From Neobacillus soli NBRC 102451 (GTDB taxonomy: Bacteria > Bacillota > Bacilli > Bacillales > Cytobacillaceae), in contig NZ_BCVI01000052.1 of NCBI RefSeq assembly GCF_001591665.1, positions 39,638 through 103,637 of the forward strand: a DNA stretch of 64,000 nt, in the 5' to 3' direction. How positions within the stretch are numbered: position 1 is the stretch's first letter; each line of letters begins with the position of its first letter. Of this stretch, positions 25,446-34,145 are shown piece after piece. A program made the position numbers and the translations under genes. The notes beneath the pieces are model-generated. The model saw only the letters and a list, made by a program, of their open reading frames with translations. It searched no databases and was not told the DNA's origin.

Positions 25446-25650
25446 CAACTTTGTTTGCTTAGCTAATTCAATTAATTTTTTTGCAATTTTACTACCATAT
25501 CCTTTACCCCAATATTCAGGTAATATCATATAGCCAATTTCAGCTTCTTCGATTTCGTTTTCATTTAATGTTAAATGTCCAAGCCCAATAAATTCATTCG
25601 TTACACTATTGTAGGCTTTATATAAGCCATATAGCTCATATTTTTCATAA
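25446..25650 (-). pseudogene. internal remnant of a GNAT acetyltransferase
   Basis: From about 25650 the minus strand reads EIYEKYELYGLYKAYNSVTN, EFIGLGHLTLN, EEAEIGYMILPEYWGKGYGS and KIAKKLIELAKQTKLS, a GNAT core with the acetyl-CoA loop WGKGYGS. It lacks a start codon and N-terminus, and its C-terminus is replaced at about 25445 by the SRPBCC gene in another frame. A deletion joining two genes explains both truncations. Confidence 0.72.
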
Positions 25651-25656
25651 ATCTCC

Positions 25657-26109
25657 TTAATTCATTTTTTTTATTGAAAAAAAGTAGAATATACCTCCAA
25701 TCATCCAATAAGGCTCCCAAAAGACTAATCTCCAAAAGGTGGCGTACCTTTCTAATTCAAGGTTTAAAACATCCATTGCACCTAGGGATATTGTAATGAA
25801 ATTGAACAAACCATATAAAAAAAGTAATAGTCCACAAACCTTTGTTGTGAGAAAGAGCGTCGTTTGAATCCAAGGTTTTCTCCATTTCATTAACAGCATC
25901 AAGAGCCATACGACTCCGAGCAATTTGATGTATCCAGTTATCCAAACTATTTTTACAAACGATGGCGCTGGGTTTAATGCCATTTCATAAATGGCTCCTC
26001 CAAGGGATCTAACACCAAACATGCCTCCCATTGCCCAGTAGAAACTCAAGCCGGAAAAAAGAATCGTCCATATCACCCCAAAAGACAATATCCACTTTTT
26101 AATTTCCAT
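25657..26109 (-). CDS. DUF3995 family membrane protein
   Basis: The 150-residue product has four hydrophobic segments. GLSFYWAMGGMFGVRSLGGA near the start and FWEPYWMIGGIFYFFS near the end are the conserved DUF3995 landmarks (FYWALGG; W-DPWFLLGG). The ATG follows GAGGAGCAATTT. Its function is unknown. It ends 6 bp before the GNAT remnant, which may once have been in the same operon. Confidence 0.8.
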   Translation of the reverse strand: MEIKKWILSFGVIWTILFSGLSFYWAMGGMFGVRSLGGAIYEMALNPAPSFVKIVWITGYIKLLGVVWLLMLLMKWRKPWIQTTLFLTTKVCGLLLFLYGLFNFITISLGAMDVLNLELERYATFWRLVFWEPYWMIGGIFYFFSIKKMN

Positions 26110-26166
26110 AAAATTGCTCCTCGTTAAAATGGCAATATTTTAAAACAACTTCATATCTAAAGTAGA

Positions 26167-27141
26167 TTATGATGAACAACCGCTGCCGCAGCTGGAACAG
26201 CTGGAGCTTGAGCAGCTTGATCCCCCGCTATCGCTGCCGTCGCCACAATCGCCTGAACCCTCTGAAGAAGCAGAACCGCAAAAAATGGCAGCGGTACAGC
26301 CACTCATGTAATTTGATGAATTGGCAAAGGCATATGCTTTCGCATAGTTCCAATAATCATCAAAGTAATAGGAGGAAAAGAAAATCATAGCTAAGGATAG
26401 AGAAGACATTTCGCCAAATGATTGCTGTTTCGAAAAATTGCCTTTTTTGTCTACTTGATACACTTTTTCGACTTCGAATAATTGCTGTTTCATTTTAGTT
26501 AACAGATAGTCAATCGTATCCTTGTTATCTTCATTTATCTTAAAATATGTTTCCATCAAATATTCTTTTTTACCTGCTTTAAACTCCTTTAATAGTTGCG
26601 GATCGACCGGATGTTTAAAAAAACTCCCCCACGTTTTCCAGCTGAATTGGGTAATTTGAAACAGCTGCGAAAAAATCCAATCAAAAAATGCCCGTTCCTG
26701 GGGTGCAGGCTCTGGACTTGTGTTCGGTGTATGGTGCAGCATTTTCCCAAGAAATTGCTCTGAAAACACTTGATATTTTTGCGTAAATAGCAGCATATCA
26801 TGCCAAATTTCATCCACCTCGTCACTAAACATCGGAGTTTTCTTTAAGATATTCGATAATAAGAAATAGCGCTTTAACTCAAATAACAGCCATTCAAATT
26901 CATCTTCAGTCCGTTTCGGATTCTCCTGAAGAAAACGCTGCTTCACTTGTTGGATATAATCATCATCTAATGCAGCGTTTAATTTATCAAGCAATGGCTG
27001 GATCGGAACATGATCAAGGGCTCCAAGCCGAGCCGGGATGTTTTCCTTAGCCAATTTTGGCCGTTTGTTTTTTATCATTGTCGTAACTCCTGCACTTATT
27101 CCAATCAACAAAAGACCCCCAACCACCATTTCAGCAATCAT
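26167..27141 (-). CDS. glycine-rich-domain (GRDP-like) protein with Ser/Cys/Gly tail
   Basis: The 324-residue product starts with a membrane segment (MVVGGLLLIGISAGVTTMI). A helical domain holds VDEIWHDMLLFTQKYQVF and FLGKMLHHTP, matching the DExWHxxILxTxxYxxFxxxxxGxxxHH pattern of glycine-rich-domain-containing proteins. The last 45 residues are almost only Ser, Cys and Gly with a few Asp (GSSCSSSSCSSCGSGCSS at the end). Such tails occur in TIGR04222-type and plant GRDP proteins. AAAGGGGGAATTTAC precedes the ATG. Role unknown; a membrane-tethered, cysteine-rich tail suggests metal or redox binding, which is inference. Confidence 0.75.
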   Translation of the reverse strand: MIAEMVVGGLLLIGISAGVTTMIKNKRPKLAKENIPARLGALDHVPIQPLLDKLNAALDDDYIQQVKQRFLQENPKRTEDEFEWLLFELKRYFLLSNILKKTPMFSDEVDEIWHDMLLFTQKYQVFSEQFLGKMLHHTPNTSPEPAPQERAFFDWIFSQLFQITQFSWKTWGSFFKHPVDPQLLKEFKAGKKEYLMETYFKINEDNKDTIDYLLTKMKQQLFEVEKVYQVDKKGNFSKQQSFGEMSSLSLAMIFFSSYYFDDYWNYAKAYAFANSSNYMSGCTAAIFCGSASSEGSGDCGDGSDSGGSSCSSSSCSSCGSGCSS

Positions 27142-27608
27142 GTAAATTCCCCCTTTGAACGAAATGCTATAGGTTCAATTCCCATCTAACTTATTTACCA
27201 TATCCCTCCTCTCAATAATTTTTATTTTCATTCACTTCGTGGTAAAAACCAGTTGAGAAATCCTTCATTTTCTAATTTCATAGTTTACATACCAACTTCC
27301 AGCTCTTTTTCAATATTTTATCAAGTTCTGAGATTTTTTTAATCCAGCCGCGCATTAATATACAGAATCTTCACGATACTTTAACGGTATCTCAAGAAGA
27401 AGAAAAACGTTTACATAATACAATTAAGGGGACTTACTATTTAAGGATGCGAAACATACTTCGCACCCCTTCTATGATTTGAGATTTCTTGATTTCCAAA
27501 ATGTTTACCTTTTTAACATCTATCCTTAACAACTACTTCATTATTTCTTAATATGTTCAGTTTACAATGGCAATGTATGAGCCATTACTTATGAAGGAGG
27601 GAATTTGA
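27142..27608. other. intergenic stretch with a possible gene remnant
   Basis: No intact gene lies in these 467 bp. The plus-strand frame from about 27360 to 27482 reads QNLHDTLTVSQEEEKRLHNT, then IKGTYYLRMRNILRTPSMI and a stop, helical and codon-like but without a start or an identifiable family. GATGCGAA/TTCGCA forms a short hairpin near 27448-27467. The stretch before 27609 should hold the promoter of the small gene there. Confidence 0.3.
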
Positions 27609-27791
27609 ATGTTTTTAAAAAAACTGGCTGAGAGAAAACTTATCACAATTGACTATGATAAAAATGGTATTTTACAAACTATTAAAGGACATGTCTATCG
27701 CCTAAATTTACGTAAACAAATTCTATCGATGAAAGATGAACAGCAAAATTCATTCTCCATCCGTTTATCCGGTATTAGAAAAGTTTATTAA
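27609..27791 (+). CDS. small hypothetical protein (YolD-like fold suspected)
   Basis: A 60-residue product with an excellent ribosome site (GAAGGAGGGAATTTGA) before the ATG. The pattern ITIDYDKNGILQTIKGHVYR, LRKQILSMKDEQQ, FSIRLSGIRKVY suggests five short beta strands, as in Sm-like YolD domains (a basic or metal-free strand protein ending in an I..V strand). I cannot assign it firmly. It is monocistronic. Confidence 0.6.
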   Translation: MFLKKLAERKLITIDYDKNGILQTIKGHVYRLNLRKQILSMKDEQQNSFSIRLSGIRKVY

Positions 27792-27841
27792 CCTTTTTAA
27801 ACCATTTTCTAAGCACTATCCATTTTGAATATTTATTATGA

Positions 27842-28912
27842 TCACTTGCTCGTTTCCCTGCGAATGACTGGCGCAACCTCCGTTGCTAATCGTTCAATGT
27901 TCTCGGCCACTTTTTTATATGGCATACCGCCTATGTCCATTTGGGCAATAAACCGCTGATGCCCGAAAAGCTCGTATTGACGGAGGATTTTTTCAATAAT
28001 TTGCTGTGAGCTTCCGACAAATAAAGCCGTTTCGGGCGCTGACAGGTGTTCAAAATCAACTCTGGACATCTTTGTCTCCATTCCATGTTGGCGATTGAGG
28101 TATCCCCAATAATTTGAATAATAGGGGAAGAATTCATCTTTAGCCTTTTGTGTCGTTTTCGAAATAAAGGTATGGCCCGTTACTCCAACTTTCAAATCTT
28201 CGAGACTATGTCCAGCTTGACTTGCAGCCTGTCGGTAAATGTCCACTAATGGCTTAAACCGGAGTGGATCGCCTCCAAGTATCCCTAATGCTAAGCCCGT
28301 ACCTAATCTCCCAGCACGTGCTGCACTTTCCGGAGTGCCTCCAACCCCAACCCATAATGGAATTTGACCTTGCACTGGCCGCGGTGCAATTTCAGCATCA
28401 CTTAATCCTGAACGAAAATGGCCGTTCCAGGTAACTTTCTCAGCCGCATTCAACTTCAGAAAAAGCTCAATATTTTCTTCAAACAATTCATCATACTGAC
28501 TCAATTCGTACCCAAACAAAGGAAATGATTCGACAAACGCCCCACGCCCTGCAATGATTTCAGCCCGACCATTTGATACAAGATCGAGTGTCGCAAAATC
28601 CTCGAATAAACGGACAGGGTCAACGGTATTTAAAACCGTCGTAGCACTTGTCAGTTTTATTTTCTTTGTGACTTGTGATAGGGCCGACAACACAACCGGC
28701 GGCGCTGAAACTGCATAATCCAGACGGTGATGTTCACCAACACCGAATACGTCTAACCCTGCCTCGTCTGCCATTTTTCCCGCTTCAATAATCTCCACAA
28801 TCCGCTGTCTTGCACTAATGGTGTTCCCTGTTTGCGGATCTGCTCCTAAATCAGCTAGTGTATAAATCCCTATTTCCATACTGGATTGTTTCGTTTTCGA
28901 CTCTTTCTTCAT
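27842..28912 (-). CDS. LLM class flavin-dependent oxidoreductase (luciferase-like)
   Basis: The start at 28912 (MKKESKTKQSSMEIGIY) follows TTAGGAGAGAGAAAG. The 356-residue TIM-barrel protein has FGVGEHHRLDYAVSAPPVVL, SATTVLNTVDPVRLFEDFAT, NGRAEIIAGRGAFVESFPLF and PLWVGVGGTPESAARAGRLG, typical of the group-1 luciferase-like monooxygenases with F420/FMN-type pockets; in Bacillus the cofactor is FMN. Its substrate is unknown. It is monocistronic. Confidence 0.88.
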   Translation of the reverse strand: MKKESKTKQSSMEIGIYTLADLGADPQTGNTISARQRIVEIIEAGKMADEAGLDVFGVGEHHRLDYAVSAPPVVLSALSQVTKKIKLTSATTVLNTVDPVRLFEDFATLDLVSNGRAEIIAGRGAFVESFPLFGYELSQYDELFEENIELFLKLNAAEKVTWNGHFRSGLSDAEIAPRPVQGQIPLWVGVGGTPESAARAGRLGTGLALGILGGDPLRFKPLVDIYRQAASQAGHSLEDLKVGVTGHTFISKTTQKAKDEFFPYYSNYWGYLNRQHGMETKMSRVDFEHLSAPETALFVGSSQQIIEKILRQYELFGHQRFIAQMDIGGMPYKKVAENIERLATEVAPVIRRETSK

Positions 28913-29138
28913 CTTTCTCTCTCCTAACATTTGCATTGCAACTGAATTGCTTACCACTATCATATGCTTCAAAAAAGCAATCATCTCGAGTTTATAATTA
29001 TCAAATCGAGATAAAATTTTTGTAAAGATAGCAGAAGATTCATCTCAAATGAGATAAGGGAAATGTTATTCACATTACTGATGGTTTCCGGAGTACCTGT
29101 GAAAATGATTGGGGATAAAAGAATCGTGTCCTCCCTTT

Positions 29139-30674
29139 TTAAAGAAGGACTCTAAACGGTCTCATCATGACATAATCCTCATGCTCCAAGATATGACAGT
29201 GCCATACATACAATCCTGTGTAAGGTCCAAATTTCATAATTATCCGAGTAACCTGATTAGAATAGGCGATGACGGTATCCTTCCGTCCTCTTTCTTGTGG
29301 AGTCGGAGGCATTGCAGGGCCGGTGTAATCGAGAATTTTCTTCTGTTTATATTTTTCGACGTCAAAGGCTCTGCGATCAATAACTTGGAAATCGACTAGG
29401 TGAAGATGAATCGGGTGGGCATCATTTGTTAGGTTGAGGAGATACCATACTTCTGTCTGTCCTAATTTAGGGTTTTCGGTTATCGGTGCATCCCAATCTT
29501 GATCATTGAGCAGCATTAATTCCCGACCGTATGAATCAAATCTTCTTGTTAAAGTGAGAAACCTGAACTTTGAGGCTGTCTGCACTCTCCTTTTCGGAAA
29601 AGGCACCATGAAGGACGGAATCTCACTCGTATCAATGTCTGAAAGAGGCAGAACCACTCGAAATTCCATCACTTTTCCAACCGTATTAGAATCTACTGAC
29701 TCGCCAGCTGGAAACGGAAATGGGGCATCATTTGTCATAACGATTCGTTTTCCTTCAAGTTTAGTGAAATCAATGATCACTTCTACCCGTTCTGCAGGCG
29801 CCAAAAGGACTTCTTTGATTCCAATCGGGTATTCGATTAATCCACTATCTGTTGCAATATGGTAAAGAAACTGCTCCGAATCCAGCTTAAGTCGGTAAAA
29901 ACGGGTATTCGATCCATTTAACAGCCGGAAACGGTATTTACGTGGTTCCACGTTGAAATAGGGCCAAACTTTCCCATTCACCACGATGGTATCACCTAAA
30001 AATTCAGGTATGACAGAGGTATCTAATTCCTGCACTGGTTTTTTTGGCTGTTTCGGATAAGAGAGTGAACCATCTGAATGAAAGGATTTATCTTGGATAA
30101 TCAGCGGAATATCAAATTGTCCACTTGGTAAATTTAATTCACGTTCCCGTTGATCTCTTATCAGATAAAATCCTGCTAAACCTGCGTACACATTAAGCCT
30201 GGTAATCCCGATGACGTGATCATGATACCAGAGGGTGCAGGCCGGCATAAAATTATCATAGCGATAAATTTCCTTTGAAAAATGAGGTCCTACTTGCTCA
30301 AACTCTTTCGTGAACCAAGCTTCCGGATAACCGTCACTTTCCGACTCCACACTTGCACCGTGCAGATGAATGACTGTTCTTACTTCTGGAACACCCAAGT
30401 GGGCACCGTGAACCGTATGGTCGACCGGCAGCAAATGCTTATCAGGCAAGTTGTTGATCCACTTTACAAAAACTTTTTCACCACTTTCAACCTCAAAGGT
30501 TGGACCTGGATACACACCTTCAAAGCCCCAGACTGTTGTCTCAGGCAGGTCACGATGGAGAGATTGCTTGAACTGCGTCATATTCACTTCATAATAAGTA
30601 TGGAATCGATCTTTCTGACGAGGTTTTAAAACAGAAGGCACAGGAAGTTCATCAACAAATTTTGAAAGATTCAT
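29139..30674 (-). CDS. cotA: CotA-type multicopper oxidase (spore-coat laccase)
   Basis: The start at 30674 (MNLSKFVDELPVPSVLKPRQ) follows AGGAGTGGACCT. The 511-residue length equals B. subtilis CotA. The four copper-ligand motifs are intact: HLHGAS, WYHDHVIG, HPIHLHL and HCHILEHEDYVMM with its type-1 axial Met. CotA oxidises phenols and bilirubin with O2 and protects the spore as part of the outer coat; it has no signal peptide, as here. Its presence supports a sporulating host. Upstream lies only decayed sequence. Confidence 0.93.
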   Translation of the reverse strand: MNLSKFVDELPVPSVLKPRQKDRFHTYYEVNMTQFKQSLHRDLPETTVWGFEGVYPGPTFEVESGEKVFVKWINNLPDKHLLPVDHTVHGAHLGVPEVRTVIHLHGASVESESDGYPEAWFTKEFEQVGPHFSKEIYRYDNFMPACTLWYHDHVIGITRLNVYAGLAGFYLIRDQRERELNLPSGQFDIPLIIQDKSFHSDGSLSYPKQPKKPVQELDTSVIPEFLGDTIVVNGKVWPYFNVEPRKYRFRLLNGSNTRFYRLKLDSEQFLYHIATDSGLIEYPIGIKEVLLAPAERVEVIIDFTKLEGKRIVMTNDAPFPFPAGESVDSNTVGKVMEFRVVLPLSDIDTSEIPSFMVPFPKRRVQTASKFRFLTLTRRFDSYGRELMLLNDQDWDAPITENPKLGQTEVWYLLNLTNDAHPIHLHLVDFQVIDRRAFDVEKYKQKKILDYTGPAMPPTPQERGRKDTVIAYSNQVTRIIMKFGPYTGLYVWHCHILEHEDYVMMRPFRVLL

Positions 30675-30747
30675 AGGTCCACTCCTAGTTATACAAATGG
30701 TTACCATCACTTTATGTTTAAAAAGCAACCAATATCACAATTCATGA

Positions 30748-30903
30748 TTAACTAAAGCATTAAAGGAAAATGCCATTCTACTGCTATTATCAGGGGCGGC
30801 TGTTGGCTTTAATTGGATCTTTCTTTTTGAGGCATACCGATATACGATGATTTCCAATGCCACGATCAGCTATTACTTTGCGCCAATCTTTGTGATGAGA
30901 TAG
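30748..30903 (+). pseudogene. internal remnant of an EamA-family transporter
   Basis: After a TGA the frame reads ALKENAILLLLSGAAVGFNW, IFLFEAYRYTMISNATISYY, FAPIFVMR and TAG. This is the first EamA repeat of DMT transporters (SGxxxGxNWxxLFEAYRYT, ATxxYYFAPxxVM). No start, and nothing more of the gene remains. It meets the end of the response-regulator remnant tail to tail. Confidence 0.7.
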
Positions 30904-31518
30904 TAAATCTCTATTTGTGTTCGGCGCTTAAGCCCAGTCTTGCCTAAGATAGAGGTGATATAAATTGGCAACGGTTCCTTATGAAATAAACAATTGTTTA
31001 GATAAGGCTTTATTTGAATAGCCCTTTGCGAGGAGCGACATGATTTCTCGTTCCCGCTCGGTAAAGAGCGTCAGATCTATTTTCGTTTCTGTTTCGTTTT
31101 TTGCGATTAAATTCGCCTTTATTTTTTCAAAAATCAACATCTTGAATAATGCTGTTTCCTTTAAAGACACTCTTCATCGCATCACGAATTTGTTCCGGGT
31201 CAATGTTTTTTAATAAATATCCTTTAGCACCATTTTTTATGGCATCAAGAATGTATTCATCATCATCAAAGGTGGTTAATATAATTGGCTTAGTGCTCGT
31301 TTGCTCGGATATCAGCTTCGTTGCTTCCACCCCATTCATATGGGCATTCGAACATCAAGAAGAGCAATGTCGACCGCATGCGTTAGGCAATACTGCCATG
31401 CCTCTTTTCCATCATTCATTGTGTCAACACTTCAAATTCCCTGTATGTAGAAAGAATGATTTTCAAACCTTCCCGAATAAACGAGTTATCATCCGCGATT
31501 ATCACTTTAATTTTCATA
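30903..31518 (-). pseudogene. NarL/LuxR-family response regulator, multiply frameshifted
   Basis: From the ATG at 31518 (after GAGAGGAG) one reads MKIKVIIADDNSFIREGLKI, a break near 31430, TMNDGKEAWQYC, VDIALLDVRMP (phospho-Asp), another shift near 31340, MNGVEATKLISEQTSTKPII, AKGYLLKNIDPEQIRDAMKS, another break near 31140, then the HTH start LTEREREIMSLLAKGYSNKA, a TAA near 30985, and a shifted end NYITSILGKTGLKRRTQIEI. At least three frameshifts and a stop. No kinase gene is beside it, so the system is lost. Confidence 0.78.
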
Positions 31519-31641
31519 GGATGGGGAACTCCTCTCTCATTTCACTTCCCAAGAGTAACTTTATCTACCTGCCATAATTGCAATAAAAGAGGAACAAGGG
31601 CGCCTTCTTCGAATGTAGCCCTACTCTTTCGCTATAAACAA

Positions 31642-31680
31642 TCGACAAAATCCTACAAACTTCGGGTGGTGCCAGGCACC
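31642..31680 (-). repeat. 39-bp dispersed repeat, copy B
   Basis: Identical to 13091-13129 and in the same orientation. It ends 6 bp after the stop of the DUF1835/DUF3658 gene. The core GGTGCCAGGCACC at 31668-31680 is the palindromic part. Confidence 0.85.
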
Positions 31681-31686
31681 AACCTA

Positions 31687-32813
31687 TCAATCACGAAATT
31701 TCACACTGTAATGCCTCATTGATTTTGGAATCCCTTTCAACTCAAGGACCCCGCTATACACTAAATGTCTAATCCTGTACTCTAAATAAGCATCGCCAAC
31801 CGACTCATCCATCTGATGGATCACTTCACCAATTACTCTTCCAGTTCTGATAAAATCTTTGTTTTCCTGTTCCTTATGTAGCTTTTCAATTGTTTTAAGG
31901 ATGAGCGGGTCGAAAAAATGATCTGGCACTGCTGTTACCGCCCCATTTTCCCATAAACGAAGAACGTCTTTTGATTGCGCTAGTACTTCCCATTCCCTTT
32001 GGAAGTGACTTCTTTCCTCCAGCGATAAAGGACTGGCTGCCTTGTTTTGTTCAAACAGGAATGTTAATTGTTCTAGGTCAAGCTCACCGGTATGAACAAT
32101 TGTCCTTATTTCTTCATTTGAAGCCAACCATTGCTGATAGAGTTCCGTCGTGTTCATGAGAAAAATCTGATTAGCCTTTTCTTTTAATAAGTGAAGAATG
32201 TACCTGACCCCCGTTTGTTCGCCACCATTATTGGCATACCATATGTAAATAGGAGCATTGGCGGGTAAGTCCTCTATCTCCAACAACGTATTGGTAAAAT
32301 TATTTTCACGTTCATATTCATCATGCCCCGAATTAATATTCTCGTTTAACCATTCATTACGATGGGCTTGTCCTATTTTACTTACAAGCTTCCATACGGG
32401 CCCGATTGAAAAAAACCATCAAATCCAATGACTGTTTTGGGCCGCGCTAGTCCATATCGTAAAGCACCAGCGGCAGATGCTGAGGAAACGAGGTGAACCG
32501 GGGCAATTACTGACCTATCATTTTTTTGCTTAGACTTGCGCTGTTTTTGAATGAGTTGATTTATTTTTTTGGCCATAATGTTGGTATCATCTTGTCCAAG
32601 AATGTAACCTCGACCCTCAAGATGTTTCCATTCTTCATGATGAAAGGTCTCAAATTCATCCTCATGGTTGATCTCGAACTGTGTCCATTCTCCACGCCGT
32701 GATAATTCCGAAACAGTTAGATACTTTTCATCCTCAATTTTAAAAACAAACACCACATTGGGCTCCGCGAAAAAATAAATATACGGATAATTTTCTTTCG
32801 TTCTCAATACCAA
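31687..32813 (-). pseudogene. DUF1835/DUF3658 protein gene split by a frameshift
   Basis: The first reading (TTG start at 32813) covers an N-terminal domain and the DUF1835 start: VHLVSSASAAGALRYGLARP, KTVIGFDGFF. It then leaves frame at an A7 run at 32409-32415. The next frame resumes precisely with IGPVWKLVSKIGQAHRNEWL, NTLLEIEDLPANAPIYIWYA, NNGGEQTGVRYILHLLKEK, and ends with a DUF3658 region (RTGRVIGEVIHQMDESVGDA, YLEYRIRHLVYSGVLELKG). One inserted or lost base explains everything. The homopolymer makes sequencing error or slippage possible. Function of the family is unknown. Confidence 0.8.
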
Positions 32814-32933
32814 TCAACCCCAGCCATTCCCAAAATGTTCAATAGTATAAATTTACCAATCTTCTCTTCATTATAGCAGAAATTCAAATGACTATTTCTT
32901 GTGGGTTCTAAAAAACTGTGCTGTGTGAAAACT

Positions 32934-32945
32934 GGTGACAGTCAC
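32934..32945 (-). repeat. GTGACAGTCAC palindrome at a gene end
   Basis: This 11-bp interrupted palindrome has the same build as GTGCC-A-GGCAC (two positions changed in a compensating way). It contains the stop codon of the 32942-33457 gene. Confidence 0.5.
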
Positions 32946-33457
32946 TGGGAGAACGGCAAAGTGATGGAATTCATCAGGTTGCTTTGCAGAGATTGAAAGG
33001 TATCTTGCCCAAAAAATGCATTTGCTTTACGCTCTATTTCGGTTAGAATTGCATCATTTTCTCGAAGTGTTTCCCGGATCCGTTCTACAATCAACAATGC
33101 GTTGGCCCCGTTGATTTGTTTGGCGACCCGTTCCAAGAGTACCTTCGTATCCACAGAAAACCTGCGAGCAAAGCTGTGACATCTGACAATATTATTCTGC
33201 AGAAACTCAGAATATTCATTAGAAAAAGCACGACGGATACAGCCCCTCATCCCTGCATACCCGTAAGAAACCTCTGATGCAGCACGGTAAAAAAGAATCA
33301 TTCCATCAGCGCGGCTCGATTCAGGATGGAGCCTGAGCTCAGTAATCAATGAAACTAAACGTCTAACCACCAATACACCTTTTTCTGTCGCGTTCCACCA
33401 ATCCAACAAACGCTGTTGTTCCGCCTCACTCATATTTATCGAAGGTTTTTGAGCCAT
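32942..33457 (-). CDS. hypothetical protein, second of a tandem paralogous pair
   Basis: The start at 33457 (MAQKPSINMSEAEQQRLLDW) follows AAAGGAGAG. The 171-residue product is soluble and mostly helical. A central stretch EVSYGYAGMRGCIRR (about 82-96) lines up with DVGYGFDAVRGTIER in the upstream neighbour, and weaker agreement (AxEKG, ITxxxRxxP) extends on both sides. I recognise no family. The 25-bp gap to its neighbour means one transcript. Function unknown; a hetero-oligomer with the neighbour is an inference from pairing. Confidence 0.65.
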   Translation of the reverse strand: MAQKPSINMSEAEQQRLLDWWNATEKGVLVVRRLVSLITELRLHPESSRADGMILFYRAASEVSYGYAGMRGCIRRAFSNEYSEFLQNNIVRCHSFARRFSVDTKVLLERVAKQINGANALLIVERIRETLRENDAILTEIERKANAFFGQDTFQSLQSNLMNSITLPFSQ

Positions 33458-33482
33458 TTCCAACTCTCCTTTACATAATCTG

Positions 33483-33974
33483 CTAAAGACGCGGAATGGA
33501 CTGAATGTTTTGGACACGTTTCAGAATCACATTCCATTCCGGTCCAAGAAGGGCTTTGCCGTACCTGATAGCCTCGTTAATGTTTTCAGCAATTTGTTGA
33601 TTTAAATACCGGCTTTGCTCGATTAAATAAAAGGTAGCTGATGTCGATTCTTTTGCTACTAGATCAAAATTCGGGCTCAATTGTTTTTCGCTGATTCGCA
33701 ATGTATCAAGGTCAAAGACTAGCATTTCTTTTACAAGAGGAATCGCTTCGCCATTACGAAACCGCTCAATCGTCCCCCGAACCGCATCAAAACCGTAGCC
33801 GACATCTGCCACGGAAGCATGGTAGGGGTTCAACCCTGGTGCATTCCGTAGTGAAGGAATCACCCGAAAACCGGTCGTTATAGAGCAAGCGACCTCCTTT
33901 GCAGCCATCCCTTTCTCTAATGCTGCCTCAATGGCTGTAAGATAACCATTCCACTGATTGGAGTCCATTTTCAA
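33483..33974 (-). CDS. hypothetical protein, first of a tandem paralogous pair
   Basis: The start is uncertain: GTG 33983 overlaps the ribosome site AAAGGAGGGG, TTG 33974 lies 10 nt after AGGAGG and is preferred, ATG 33968 is farther. The product is about 163 residues, helical and soluble, without signal or membrane spans. SVADVGYGFDAVRGTIERFR (about 55-75) is the stretch shared with the downstream gene. The end QNIQSIPRL is short and basic. I do not recognise it. It heads a two-gene unit whose promoter should lie between 33975 and 34060. Confidence 0.65.
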   Translation of the reverse strand: MKMDSNQWNGYLTAIEAALEKGMAAKEVACSITTGFRVIPSLRNAPGLNPYHASVADVGYGFDAVRGTIERFRNGEAIPLVKEMLVFDLDTLRISEKQLSPNFDLVAKESTSATFYLIEQSRYLNQQIAENINEAIRYGKALLGPEWNVILKRVQNIQSIPRL

Positions 33975-34110
33975 GAAGATCACCCCTCCTTTTCATTTCC
34001 CTACTCCTTAAATATGCCTTCCTATTATATTCAGTAGGGATCTGTCCATATGATTGCATATTGTTTTGTATAGCAGGAATGCTGTTTGCAATTTTATTTG
34101 TAAAATTTTA

Positions 34111-34139
34111 TTGACATTCATTCTCAATTATTTTAAAGT
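34111..34139 (+). promoter_or_regulatory. SigA-type promoter overlapped by a Fur-like palindrome
   Basis: TTGACA at 34111-34116, 17 nt, TAAAGT at 34134-34139. The palindrome TGACATT-C-ATTCTCA at 34112-34126 agrees with the Bacillus 7-1-7 Fur/PerR-type pattern (TGATAAT-N-ATTATCA) at most positions. A Fur-family repressor bound here would cover the -35 box. Confidence 0.5.
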
Positions 34140-34145
34140 AACAAA

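Noticed and set aside
27402..27416. CcpA cre-like sequence (ATGTAAACGTTTTTC on the minus strand)
   Set aside because: It has one mismatch at a conserved C and no sugar gene is nearby; chance match likely.
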